Positions 1 through 4,731 of a stretch of 5,825 bases of DNA are shown here, in pieces. The DNA comes from Burkholderiales bacterium (GTDB taxonomy: Bacteria; Pseudomonadota; Gammaproteobacteria; Burkholderiales; Burkholderiaceae_E), in the NCBI GenBank assembly GCA_020348765.1, contig CP070753.1, forward strand, positions 1,649,416-1,655,240, in the 5' to 3' direction. The notes under the pieces were generated by a model, which was not told the origin of the DNA, made no database searches, and worked only from the letters and a program-made list of their open reading frames with translations. The position numbers were made by a program, and so were the translations under genes. Every line of letters starts with the position of its first letter. The stretch's first letter is position 1.

Positions 1-326
1 ACGCCGATCAGCCCGCCGTGAAAGGACATGCCGCCCTGCCACAGCGCGAACGCCTCGAGCGGGTGGGGCAGATAGAAGCCCGGCTTGTAGAACAGCACAT
101 AGCCGAGCCGCCCGCCGAGCACGGTCCCGAGCGCACCGAAGAAGATCAGGTCCTCGAGGTCGCGCGGCTCCAGGCCGCTGGCCTCGCGCTGCCACGGCTT
201 GGCCAGGCGTGCGCGTCCGAGCACCCAGACCGCCGCGAACGCGACCAGGTACATCAGGCCGTACCAGCGCACCGCCAACGGACCGAGCTGCACCGCGACC
301 GGGTCGAACTGCGGATGAACGAACAT
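1..326 (-). CDS. lgt: Prolipoprotein diacylglyceryl transferase, N-terminal part (cut by window edge)
   Basis: Lgt is the inner-membrane enzyme that transfers diacylglycerol from phosphatidylglycerol to the lipobox cysteine of prolipoproteins, the first step of lipoprotein maturation. The minus strand from ATG at 326 reads 108 codons without a stop and leaves the window at base 1. It begins [20 protein letters not shown], then [10 protein letters not shown] (residues 21-30), [10 protein letters not shown] (71-80), and [13 protein letters not shown] (96-108). The HGGLIG stretch places His103 exactly where E. coli Lgt has its essential histidine, and Tyr26 also matches a conserved position. The start was chosen because the HPxFDPV opening is the usual N-terminus of the family. 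The sequence before the ATG has no good Shine-Dalgarno. The same frame stays open further upstream to 812, but that stretch does not look like Lgt. Identification is firm; the C-terminal part lies outside the window. Confidence 0.96.
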   Translation of the reverse strand, partial: MFVHPQFDPVAVQLGPLAVRWYGLMYLVAFAAVWVLGRARLAKPWQREASGLEPRDLEDLIFFGALGTVLGGRLGYVLFYKPGFYLPHPLEAFALWQGGMSFHGGLIG

Positions 327-404
327 GGGATGCAGGCAAGAGCGAGCGCGTATTCTCGCACGCGCAGGTGCGCACAAAGCCTGGCACAGGGCGGCGAGCG
401 CGGG

Positions 405-731
405 GGCGGCGCGAGCGTGCGCTGCACGTGCGCGAGGAAGCGGGCCAGCGCCGGGTCGGCCGGACCGCTGCGCCAGGCCAGACCGATCTCGATGCGTGGC
501 GCGCGCGCGCAGCGTGCGAAAGGTCACGCCCTGGCGCGCCGACCTGCGCATGCTGGCCGGCACCCGGGCCATCCCGCGACCGGCGTCGACCTGGCTCACG
601 ATGGTCGGCATCAGGATCGCGGCCTGGCCGATCACCGGCGTGATGCCGGCGCAGCTGGAGACGGCCAGCACATCGTCGTAAAGGGCCGGCGCCTTGTCGC
701 GCGGAAAGATCACCAGCGGCAGGTCCCGCAG
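405..731 (-). pseudogene. LysR-type transcriptional regulator remnant (effector domain, truncated and frameshifted)
   Basis: Minus-strand translation from about 731 gives [20 protein letters not shown], then [21 protein letters not shown] and [21 protein letters not shown]. This is the second half of a LysR-family effector-binding domain (compare the family pattern [13 protein letters not shown]...IGQEAIQMQTIVSLVAAG.G...VP.S). At the GC dinucleotide run 499-510 the homology shifts by one base: in the other frame it continues [20 protein letters not shown] and then [11 protein letters not shown]. One missing base in the run would explain this. The helix-turn-helix domain and roughly the first half of the protein are absent. 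Only about 150 bases lie between the homology and the ilvD start, too few to hold them. LysR genes divergent from ilvD are common in Burkholderiales, so this was probably the local ilvD regulator. The stretch 732-780 shows no LysR similarity in any frame I read and may hold the deletion junction. A sequencing error could explain the frameshift but not the missing N-terminal half. Confidence 0.82.
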
Positions 732-779
732 CGCGCGCGGCCGGCTCCGGGCCTCTGCCTGGCTGCGATCGGCGCGGCA

Positions 780-800
780 TCGATTCGTTTTTCGAATCGA
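780..800. promoter_or_regulatory. Perfect palindrome, probable LysR-type operator upstream of ilvD
   Basis: An 8-bp perfect inverted repeat (TCGATTCG at 780-787, CGAATCGA at 793-800) is separated by five T. Its core ATTCG-T5-CGAAT fits the LysR-type T-N11-A rule, with T784 and A796 as the symmetric pair. It lies about 85-105 bases before the ilvD start, next to the decayed LysR gene. Seen: the palindrome. Known: LysR-type regulators bind such sites near divergent promoters. Inferred: this was the operator of the broken regulator. As RNA it would form a hairpin with a U5 (or A5) loop, but no U-tract follows, so it is not a terminator. Confidence 0.6.
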
Positions 801-807
801 CAGAGGG

Positions 808-833
808 TTCATTATATATTTCTCGGTATTTCG
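808..833. promoter_or_regulatory. AT-rich promoter island between lysR remnant and ilvD
   Basis: This is one of the few AT-rich stretches in the window. On the minus strand it holds a perfect TATAAT (811-816), which would have served as the -10 box of the leftward regulator gene. I see no convincing minus-strand -35 near 834-839. On the plus strand TATATT (815-820) is a possible -10 for ilvD, with a weak TTCGAA (791-796) as -35 inside the operator palindrome at 18-bp spacing. Overlap of operator and promoter is typical of LysR control. The exact start sites cannot be fixed by eye. Confidence 0.45.
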
Positions 834-883
834 TTCCCGGCGTACGATGCCCCGGCGAACACTGATCCACGGGAGGACCGGCC

Positions 884-2569
884 ATGAGCGCCAACCGCCG
901 CTCGCGCAACATCACCCAGGGAGTGGCCCGCGCGCCCAATCGCTCGATGTATTACGCGATGGGCTATGTCAGGAGCGACTTCGACAAGCCGATGATCGGC
1001 GTCGCGAACGGTCACTCGACCATCACGCCGTGCAACTCGGGCCTGCAGCCGCTGGCCGATGCCGCGATCGAGGCCGTGCACGCCGGAGGCGGCAACCCGC
1101 AGGTGTTCGGCACGCCGACGATTTCGGACGGCATGTCGATGGGCACCGAGGGCATGAAGTACTCGCTGATCTCGCGCGAGGTCATCGCAGACTGCGTCGA
1201 AACCGCGGTGCAGGGCCAGTGGATGGACGGCGTGCTGGTCATCGGCGGCTGTGACAAGAACATGCCGGGCGGCATGATGGGCATCTGCCGCATGAACGTG
1301 CCCGCGATCTACGTGTACGGCGGCACGATCAAGCCCGGGCACTGGAAGGACAAGGACCTGACCATCGTCTCGGTGTTCGAGGCCGTCGGCGAGTACTCGG
1401 CCGGGCGCATGTCCGACGAGGACTTCGAGGGCATCGAGCGGCATGCGGTGCCGGGCACCGGCTCGTGCGGCGGCATGTTCACCGCGAACACGATGTCGTC
1501 GTCGTTCGAGGCGCTGGGCATGAGCCTGCTCGGATCGTCGACGATGGCCAACCCCGATCCCGAGAAGCGCGACTCGGCGGCCGAGTCGGCGCGGGTGCTG
1601 CTCGAGGCGGTGCGCAAGGACCTCAAGCCGCTGGACATCGTGACACGCGAGTCGATCGAGAACGCGGTTTCGCTGATCATGGCCACCGGCGGCTCGACCA
1701 ATGCGGTGCTGCACTACCTGGCGATCGCGCACTCGGCCGGCATCGACTGGGGCATCGACGACTTCGAGCGCATCCGGCGCTAGGTTCCGGTGATCTGCGA
1801 CCTCAAGCCGTCGGGCCGCTACGTGGCGACCGACCTGCACCGCGCGGGCGGCATCCCGCAAGTGCTGAAGATCCTGCTCGGCGCCGGGCTGCTGCACGGC
1901 GACTGCATGACCATCACCGGACGCACCCTCGCCGAGGAGCTGGCCGCGGTTGCGGACCAGCCGCGGGCCGACCAGGACGTGATCCGGCCGATCTCCAAGC
2001 CGCTGTATGCGCAGGGGCACCTGGCGATTCTCAAGGGCAACCTCGCGCCGGAAGGTGCGGTGGCCAAAATCACCGGCCTGAAGAACCCCACCATCACCGG
2101 CCCGGCGCGCGTGTTCGACGACGAGCAGTCCGCGCTGCAGGCGATCCTGGACGGGCGGATCCGGGCCGGCGACGTGCTGGTGTTGCGCTATCTGGGTCCA
2201 AAGGGCGCACCGGGCATGCCCGAGATGCTGGCGCCGACCAGCGTGCTGATCGGCGCCGGACTGGGTGAATCCGTGGGCCTGATCACCGATGGCCGCTTCT
2301 CGGGCGGCACCTGGGGCATGGTCGTCGGCCATGTCGCGCCCGAGGCCTACGCGGGCGGGCCGATCGCCCTGGTACAGGAAGACGACACGATCACGATCGA
2401 CGCGCACAGCCTGCGCCTGGACCTGAAGCTCGACGATGCCGAGCTGGAGCGGCGCCGCGCGCAGTGGCAGACGCCGGCGCCGCGCTACACGCGTGGTGTG
2501 CTGGCCAAGTTCGCCAAGCTCGCTGCAAGCGCCAGCCGCGGCGCGGTTCTCGACGCCGACCTGTTCTGA
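884..2569 (+). pseudogene. ilvD: Dihydroxy-acid dehydratase, full length but with an in-frame amber stop at codon 300
   Basis: IlvD dehydrates 2,3-dihydroxy-isovalerate and its methylvalerate homologue to the 2-keto acids in cytoplasmic valine, leucine and isoleucine synthesis. The frame gives 561 codons including the stop at codon 300, which is the usual length of the short IlvD type. Fe-S cysteines are C50 (TPCNSG), C123 ([10 protein letters not shown]) and C195 ([14 protein letters not shown]). K125 sits where the family has its carbamylated, metal-binding lysine. The C-terminal half has [13 protein letters not shown] with the catalytic serine at 473. The start is set by GGGAGG (871-876), seven bases before ATG. 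TAG at 1781-1783 separates FERIRR from [13 protein letters not shown] with no frame change. Relatives have lysine or arginine at this point, so AAG to TAG is the simplest origin. No Shine-Dalgarno precedes the second half, so the 299-residue product would lack half of the active site. Alternatives are a sequencing error or amber suppression. Confidence 0.93.
1781..1783 (+). other. In-frame TAG stop inside ilvD
   Basis: The codon after CGC CGC-type arginine codons (FERIRR) is TAG, followed directly by GTT CCG GTG ATC TGC GAC. Homology is continuous on both sides in the same frame, so this is a point substitution and not an indel. The cytochrome (3357-3359) and the reductase (3683-3685) also end in TAG at sensible family lengths, which argues against reassignment of TAG to an amino acid in this organism. 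Confidence 0.95.
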
Positions 2570-2585
2570 GACCCAATGGCCAGCT

Positions 2586-2612
2586 GCCCGGGCGCTGCAG
2601 GCGCGCCCGGGC
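2586..2612. terminator. GC-rich hairpin between convergent ilvD and Trp-rich gene
   Basis: A perfect 10-bp inverted repeat (GCCCGGGCGC at 2586-2595, GCGCCCGGGC at 2603-2612) encloses the 7-base loop TGCAGGC. It begins 17 bases after the ilvD stop and ends 10 bases before the stop of the convergent minus-strand gene. There is no T-tract on either strand, so it is not a classical intrinsic terminator. In a GC-rich genome it may act as a bidirectional pause or end-protecting hairpin together with Rho. Confidence 0.6.
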
Positions 2613-2621
2613 GACCGGGGA

Positions 2622-2873
2622 TCAGCGCGCCGAGCGACCGGACGGCCGCCCGAGATCTCGCAGGATGCGGTCCTTGCGTTCGCGCCGGGCACGCTCGACA
2701 CGCTCGTGCTCGCGCGTGCGCCGGTCCAAGCCGAACGCCCGCTCCAGTCCCTCGAACCAGATCAGCGCGGCACCCAGCGGCGCCAGCACCCACCACCAGG
2801 AAAGCTCTGCGAACGGGCCCAGGCCAGCGGCCTTCAGCCCGATCAACACGACTCCGATCCAGACCAGATACAT
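2622..2873 (-). CDS. Small Trp-rich membrane protein (TIGR04438-like), function unknown
   Basis: An 83-residue protein begins MYLVWIGVVLIGLKAAG, which forms a first hydrophobic segment (about residues 1-17). A second follows around LSWWWVLAPLGAALIWF (24-40), with three consecutive tryptophans at 26-28 and more at 5 and 39. The tail from about 50 to 83 is dense in Arg, Glu and Lys and probably cytoplasmic. This layout matches the small Trp-rich protein family TIGR04438 of betaproteobacteria, whose role I do not know. The frame is open back to 2951, but the start at 2873 is preferred: it has GGAGG (2881-2885) seven bases upstream and opens with the conserved hydrophobic segment. The gene converges on ilvD across 52 bases and diverges from the cytochrome gene, so it is probably monocistronic. 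Confidence 0.85.
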   Translation of the reverse strand: MYLVWIGVVLIGLKAAGLGPFAELSWWWVLAPLGAALIWFEGLERAFGLDRRTREHERVERARRERKDRILRDLGRPSGRSAR

Positions 2874-3038
2874 GCGGCGCCCTCCGGCGCGTGGACAGCG
2901 TACAGACGTACGGACAGACTGCTCATGCACTGTACGCGGCAGCGGCCACATCGCTCAAGGGGCATGCGCCCTCGTGCCGACGAGCGGTGCGTTAAACTCG
3001 ACGGTCGCCGTTTTCCGCAACCCGAGCGAGGTCTCCCG
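2874..3038. promoter_or_regulatory. Divergent intergenic region with short inverted and direct repeats
   Basis: This 165-base region must hold the promoters of the Trp-rich gene (leftward) and the cytochrome (rightward). It has an inverted repeat GCGTACA (2898-2904) / TGTACGC (2931-2937), a nested CGTAC (2899-2903) / GTACG (2908-2912), and GGACAG twice, 19 bases apart (2893 and 2912). A possible plus-strand -10, TAAACT (2993-2998), lies about 40 bases before the cytochrome ATG. I could not find a good -35 for either gene. The repeats could be an operator, but no regulator is identified. Confidence 0.35.
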
Positions 3039-3359
3039 ATGCATCGCACCCTGCCCTATGTCGCGGCCGCCGTCGCCGCATTCGGACTGTTTTCGAGCGG
3101 CGCCGCGGTCGCCGACATGAACCTGGCCAAGAGCAAGAACTGCATGGCCTGTCACGCCGAGGCCAAGAAGCTGATCGGACCGGCCTACAAGGACGTGGCA
3201 GCCAAGTATGCCGGCAATGCCGGCGCGGTCGCGGCGCTGGTCAGGAAAGTGCGTGCCGGCGGCTCCGGCGTCTGGGGTCCGGTGCCGATGCCGGCCAACC
3301 CGCAGGTCTCCGAGGCCGAGGCCGAAAAGCTGGTCAAGTGGATCCTGGAGATGAAGTAG
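3039..3359 (+). CDS. Small periplasmic cytochrome c (c551/c8-like, class I)
   Basis: The 106-residue precursor carries one covalently bound haem and should shuttle electrons in the periplasm. A signal peptide covers residues 1-25 (MHRTLPYVAAAVAAFGLFSS, then GAAVA, with cleavage after AVA). The mature protein of 81 residues is the usual size for c551-type cytochromes. The haem site is CMACH (35-39), with His39 as one axial ligand. Met84 in GPVPMPAN is the expected second ligand. The C-terminus SEAEAEKLVKWILEMK is the typical last helix packed on the N-terminal one. The ATG at 3039 is chosen because it starts the signal peptide and has GAGG (3028-3031) seven bases upstream; longer in-frame extensions overlap the divergent gene and look non-coding. 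Its partner (a nitrite reductase, a peroxidase or an oxidase) is not in the window. It stands alone, followed by a structured, gene-free region. Confidence 0.93.
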   Translation: MHRTLPYVAAAVAAFGLFSSGAAVADMNLAKSKNCMACHAEAKKLIGPAYKDVAAKYAGNAGAVAALVRKVRAGGSGVWGPVPMPANPQVSEAEAEKLVKWILEMK

Positions 3360-3405
3360 TCGGGATCGAGCCGACAACGATCGGCCCGGGACGAGCCGCC
3401 GGTCC

Positions 3406-3468
3406 GCTTCACGCGTCCATCCGTCGATGGGCGCTCGGTTCGCGAGCGGCGAGGCGCTACCGTGAAGC
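3406..3468 (+). other. Possible three-way RNA junction in the cytochrome 3' region
   Basis: An 8-bp outer helix (GCTTCACG at 3406-3413 with CGTGAAGC at 3461-3468) encloses two smaller hairpins. One is CCATC / GATGG (3417-3421 / 3426-3430, loop CGTC). The other is CGCTCG / CGAGCG (3432-3437 / 3443-3448, loop GTTCG). All pairs are Watson-Crick. A weak hairpin, GCCGA / TCGGC (3370-3374 / 3381-3385), lies just after the cytochrome stop. No open frame here resembles a protein. The structure may belong to the cytochrome mRNA or to the small RNA that follows. It was found by eye, and GC-rich sequence produces chance helices. Confidence 0.35.
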
Positions 3469-3498
3469 CGTGGATCAACGATGCATCGCATCGACTCC

Positions 3499-3569
3499 AT
3501 CAGGCCTCCTCTGGTAGCCAGTTTCCTCCCTGGCTGGTTGACCCCGGGTTCGTCCCGGGGTTTTTTTTT
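3499..3569 (+). ncRNA. Candidate small RNA with two anti-Shine-Dalgarno loops and a terminator
   Basis: Three hairpins follow one another. The first is ATCAG (3499-3503) with CTGGT (3511-3515), loop GCCTCCT. The second is AGCCAG (3516-3521) with CTGGCT (3530-3535), loop TTTCCTCC. The third is the intrinsic terminator at 3541-3569. Both loops expose CCUCC, the sequence of the 16S rRNA anti-Shine-Dalgarno, and could pair with ribosome binding sites. TCCTCCC (3524-3530) is, for example, a perfect complement of the ilvD site at 871-877. Small RNAs with paired C-rich loops are known in Neisseria (RcoF/NmsR) and in alphaproteobacteria (CcsR and relatives). No good promoter is visible before 3499, so processing from the cytochrome mRNA is likely, and the 5' end could be further upstream. 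Confidence 0.55.
3541..3569 (+). terminator. Rho-independent terminator
   Basis: An 8-bp stem (ACCCCGGG at 3541-3548 with CCCGGGGT at 3554-3561) has the five-base loop TTCGT and runs directly into nine T. This is a textbook intrinsic terminator for rightward transcription. It would end the cytochrome transcript about 200 bases after the stop codon and would define the 3' end of the candidate small RNA. It shields the minus-strand reductase gene from read-through. Confidence 0.93.
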
Positions 3570-3593
3570 GCCGCGGGCGGCCGGGGTCCAAGC

Positions 3594-3688
3594 CGTCTCG
3601 GCCGGACTGCGGCGTCTCGGCCGGACTGCGGCGTCTCGGCCGGACTGCAGCGTCTCGGCCGGACTGCAGCGTCTCGGCCGGACTACGC
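3594..3688. repeat. Five tandem copies of a 19-bp repeat
   Basis: The unit is CGTCTCGGCCGGACTGCRG, at 3594, 3613, 3632, 3651 and 3670. Copies 1 and 2 are identical (ending GCGG), and copies 3 and 4 are identical (ending GCAG). Copy 5 ends ACTACGC and contains the stop codon of the minus-strand reductase (3683-3685). Each junction can fold on either strand: on the plus strand GGCCGGAC pairs with GTC-T-CGGCC around a six-base loop (for example 3600-3607 with 3614-3622), leaving one bulged base. Neighbouring hairpins share GGCC, so only alternate ones can form fully. The unit length is not a multiple of three. The array lies just past the rightward terminator and forms the 3' region of the reductase transcript. 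Confidence 0.95.
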
Positions 3689-4717
3689 CGCGTCGGCCGC
3701 GGCCGTGAACGCGTCGGCGAAGAACTGGTCCTCGGGTAACCCGCACCGAGCGACGAAATCGGCGCGCGCGGCATCGACCATCGCTGGCGTGCCGCAGGCA
3801 TAGACCTGAAAACCCGACAGGTCCGGGTGGTCCTGCATCACCGCGCGGTGCACGAAGCCGTCGCGCCCGTGCCACCGGTCTTCAGGCCGCGCATCGGAAA
3901 CCACCGGCACGAAGCGGAAGTCGGCCAGTTCGCGCGCCCAGCGCTCGGCCAGCTCGCGCAGGTACAGGTCGCGCGGGCGGCGCCCGCCCCAGTACAGGCT
4001 CATCGGCCGCCGGATGTCCTTGTGAACGGCATGCTCGACCATCGCCTTGACCGGTGCGAAGCCGGTGCCCGATGCCACGAACACGATCGGCCGATCGTCG
4101 TCTTCGCGCAGGAAGAAGGTGCCCATCGGGCCCTCGAGCCGCAGGATGTCCCGGACCTTGACCGCCGGCTCGGTGACCCCGAACAGGGCGTCGGTGAAAC
4201 GCCCGCCCGGCATGTGCCGAACGTGCAGTTCGAGCCGCTCGGCCAGGTGCGGTGCGCTGGCCATCGAGTAGCTGCGCCGCGACCCGTCCCTGAGGATCAG
4301 CTCGACATACTGGCCTGCCAGGTATTGCAGCCGCTCGCCGCCGGGCAGCTGCAGCTCGAGCACGGCCACATCGGGCGCAGGCCGCTCGATGGACGCGATC
4401 CGGCACGGCATCCTGCGGATCGGGATGTCGGCCACGCCGGCGATGACGCGCGCCTCGATCTCGAGATCCGAGCGGGCGGTCGCGCAGCAGAACAGCGCCC
4501 AGCCGGCGCGCTGCTCTTCGCCCGACAACGCTCTGGCCTGGTGCGGCCCCTGCACGATCTGCCCGCTGAGCACGCGCCCCTTGCACGAGCCGCAGGCGCC
4601 GTCGCGGCACCCGTACGCAAGCACCACACCCTGGCGCAGCGCAGCGTCCAGAACGGTCTCGGCTTCGTCCAGTTCGAACTGCCGCCCGCTGGGTCGCAGG
4701 GTGACCGAGTAAGCCAT
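3683..4717 (-). CDS. 2Fe-2S ferredoxin / FAD / NAD reductase (annotated in relatives as CDP-6-deoxy-glucoseen reductase-like)
   Basis: This cytoplasmic electron-transfer flavoprotein moves electrons from NAD(P)H through FAD to a plant-type 2Fe-2S centre and on to an unknown partner. In the 344-residue form the ferredoxin domain comes first (1-90), with YGCRDGACGSC giving C37, C42 and C45, and ALFCCA giving C77 as the fourth ligand (C78 is adjacent). The FAD domain follows (about 100-200) with RSYS at 148-151. The NAD domain has GTGFAP at 217-222 and YACGTPAMV at 306-314. Relatives carry names such as AscD-like glucoseen reductase, phenol hydroxylase reductase or methane monooxygenase reductase. 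No sugar-synthesis genes are nearby, so that name should not be taken as function. The start at 4717 opens with the family-like MAYSVTLRPSG; an in-frame ATG at 4789 would add 24 unlikely residues across the neighbour's start. No Shine-Dalgarno is visible. The stop lies within the last copy of the 19-bp repeat. Confidence 0.9.
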   Translation of the reverse strand: MAYSVTLRPSGRQFELDEAETVLDAALRQGVVLAYGCRDGACGSCKGRVLSGQIVQGPHQARALSGEEQRAGWALFCCATARSDLEIEARVIAGVADIPIRRMPCRIASIERPAPDVAVLELQLPGGERLQYLAGQYVELILRDGSRRSYSMASAPHLAERLELHVRHMPGGRFTDALFGVTEPAVKVRDILRLEGPMGTFFLREDDDRPIVFVASGTGFAPVKAMVEHAVHKDIRRPMSLYWGGRRPRDLYLRELAERWARELADFRFVPVVSDARPEDRWHGRDGFVHRAVMQDHPDLSGFQVYACGTPAMVDAARADFVARCGLPEDQFFADAFTAAADAA

Positions 4718-4719
4718 AC

Positions 4720-4725
4720 TAGAAT
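4720..4725 (+). promoter_or_regulatory. Possible -10 box for a leaderless SDR transcript
   Basis: TAGAAT matches the -10 consensus at five of six bases and lies six bases before the GTG at 4732, so transcription could begin at or next to that start codon. A -35 is not clear: GTGACC (4701-4706) is partly similar but only 13 bases away. If used, this promoter would overlap the first codons of the divergent reductase gene. Confidence 0.3.
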
Positions 4726-4731
4726 CGTCTG

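Noticed and set aside
1..812. A minus-strand frame open without stops from ATG at 812 through the LysR remnant and into lgt, suggesting a LysR-Lgt fusion
   Set aside because: After the GC run 499-510 this frame no longer encodes LysR-like sequence (the homology moves to another frame), and Lgt has its normal N-terminus at 326. The open frame is a composition effect.
18..887. A 289-codon plus-strand frame across lgt and the LysR remnant
   Set aside because: Its composition is Arg/Ala/Gly-rich without motifs, and it is antisense to clear Lgt and LysR homology.
1465..2268. A 267-codon plus-strand frame overlapping the ilvD stop, which might hint at a frameshift bypass of the TAG
   Set aside because: The translation is Arg/Gly/Pro-rich shadow sequence without IlvD similarity. 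The true frame resumes directly after the TAG with no shift.
884..2569. TAG reassigned to an amino acid in this organism
   Set aside because: The cytochrome and the reductase both end in TAG at normal family lengths, and reading through the reductase stop would run into the 19-bp repeats.
812..2701. A 629-codon open frame on the minus strand lying antisense across all of ilvD
   Set aside because: It is very rich in Arg, Ala and His, has no recognisable motif, and mirrors a clear ilvD reading frame on the plus strand. Long antisense frames are expected in such GC-rich DNA.
3594..3688. CRISPR array
   Set aside because: The copies are contiguous 19-bp units with no spacers and no cas genes nearby. 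It is a simple tandem repeat.
3462..3875. Small proteins encoded across the repeat array (frames rich in RLGRTAASRPD or SGRDAAVRPRR)
   Set aside because: These are translations of the 19-bp repeat cycling through frames, without start signals or family similarity.
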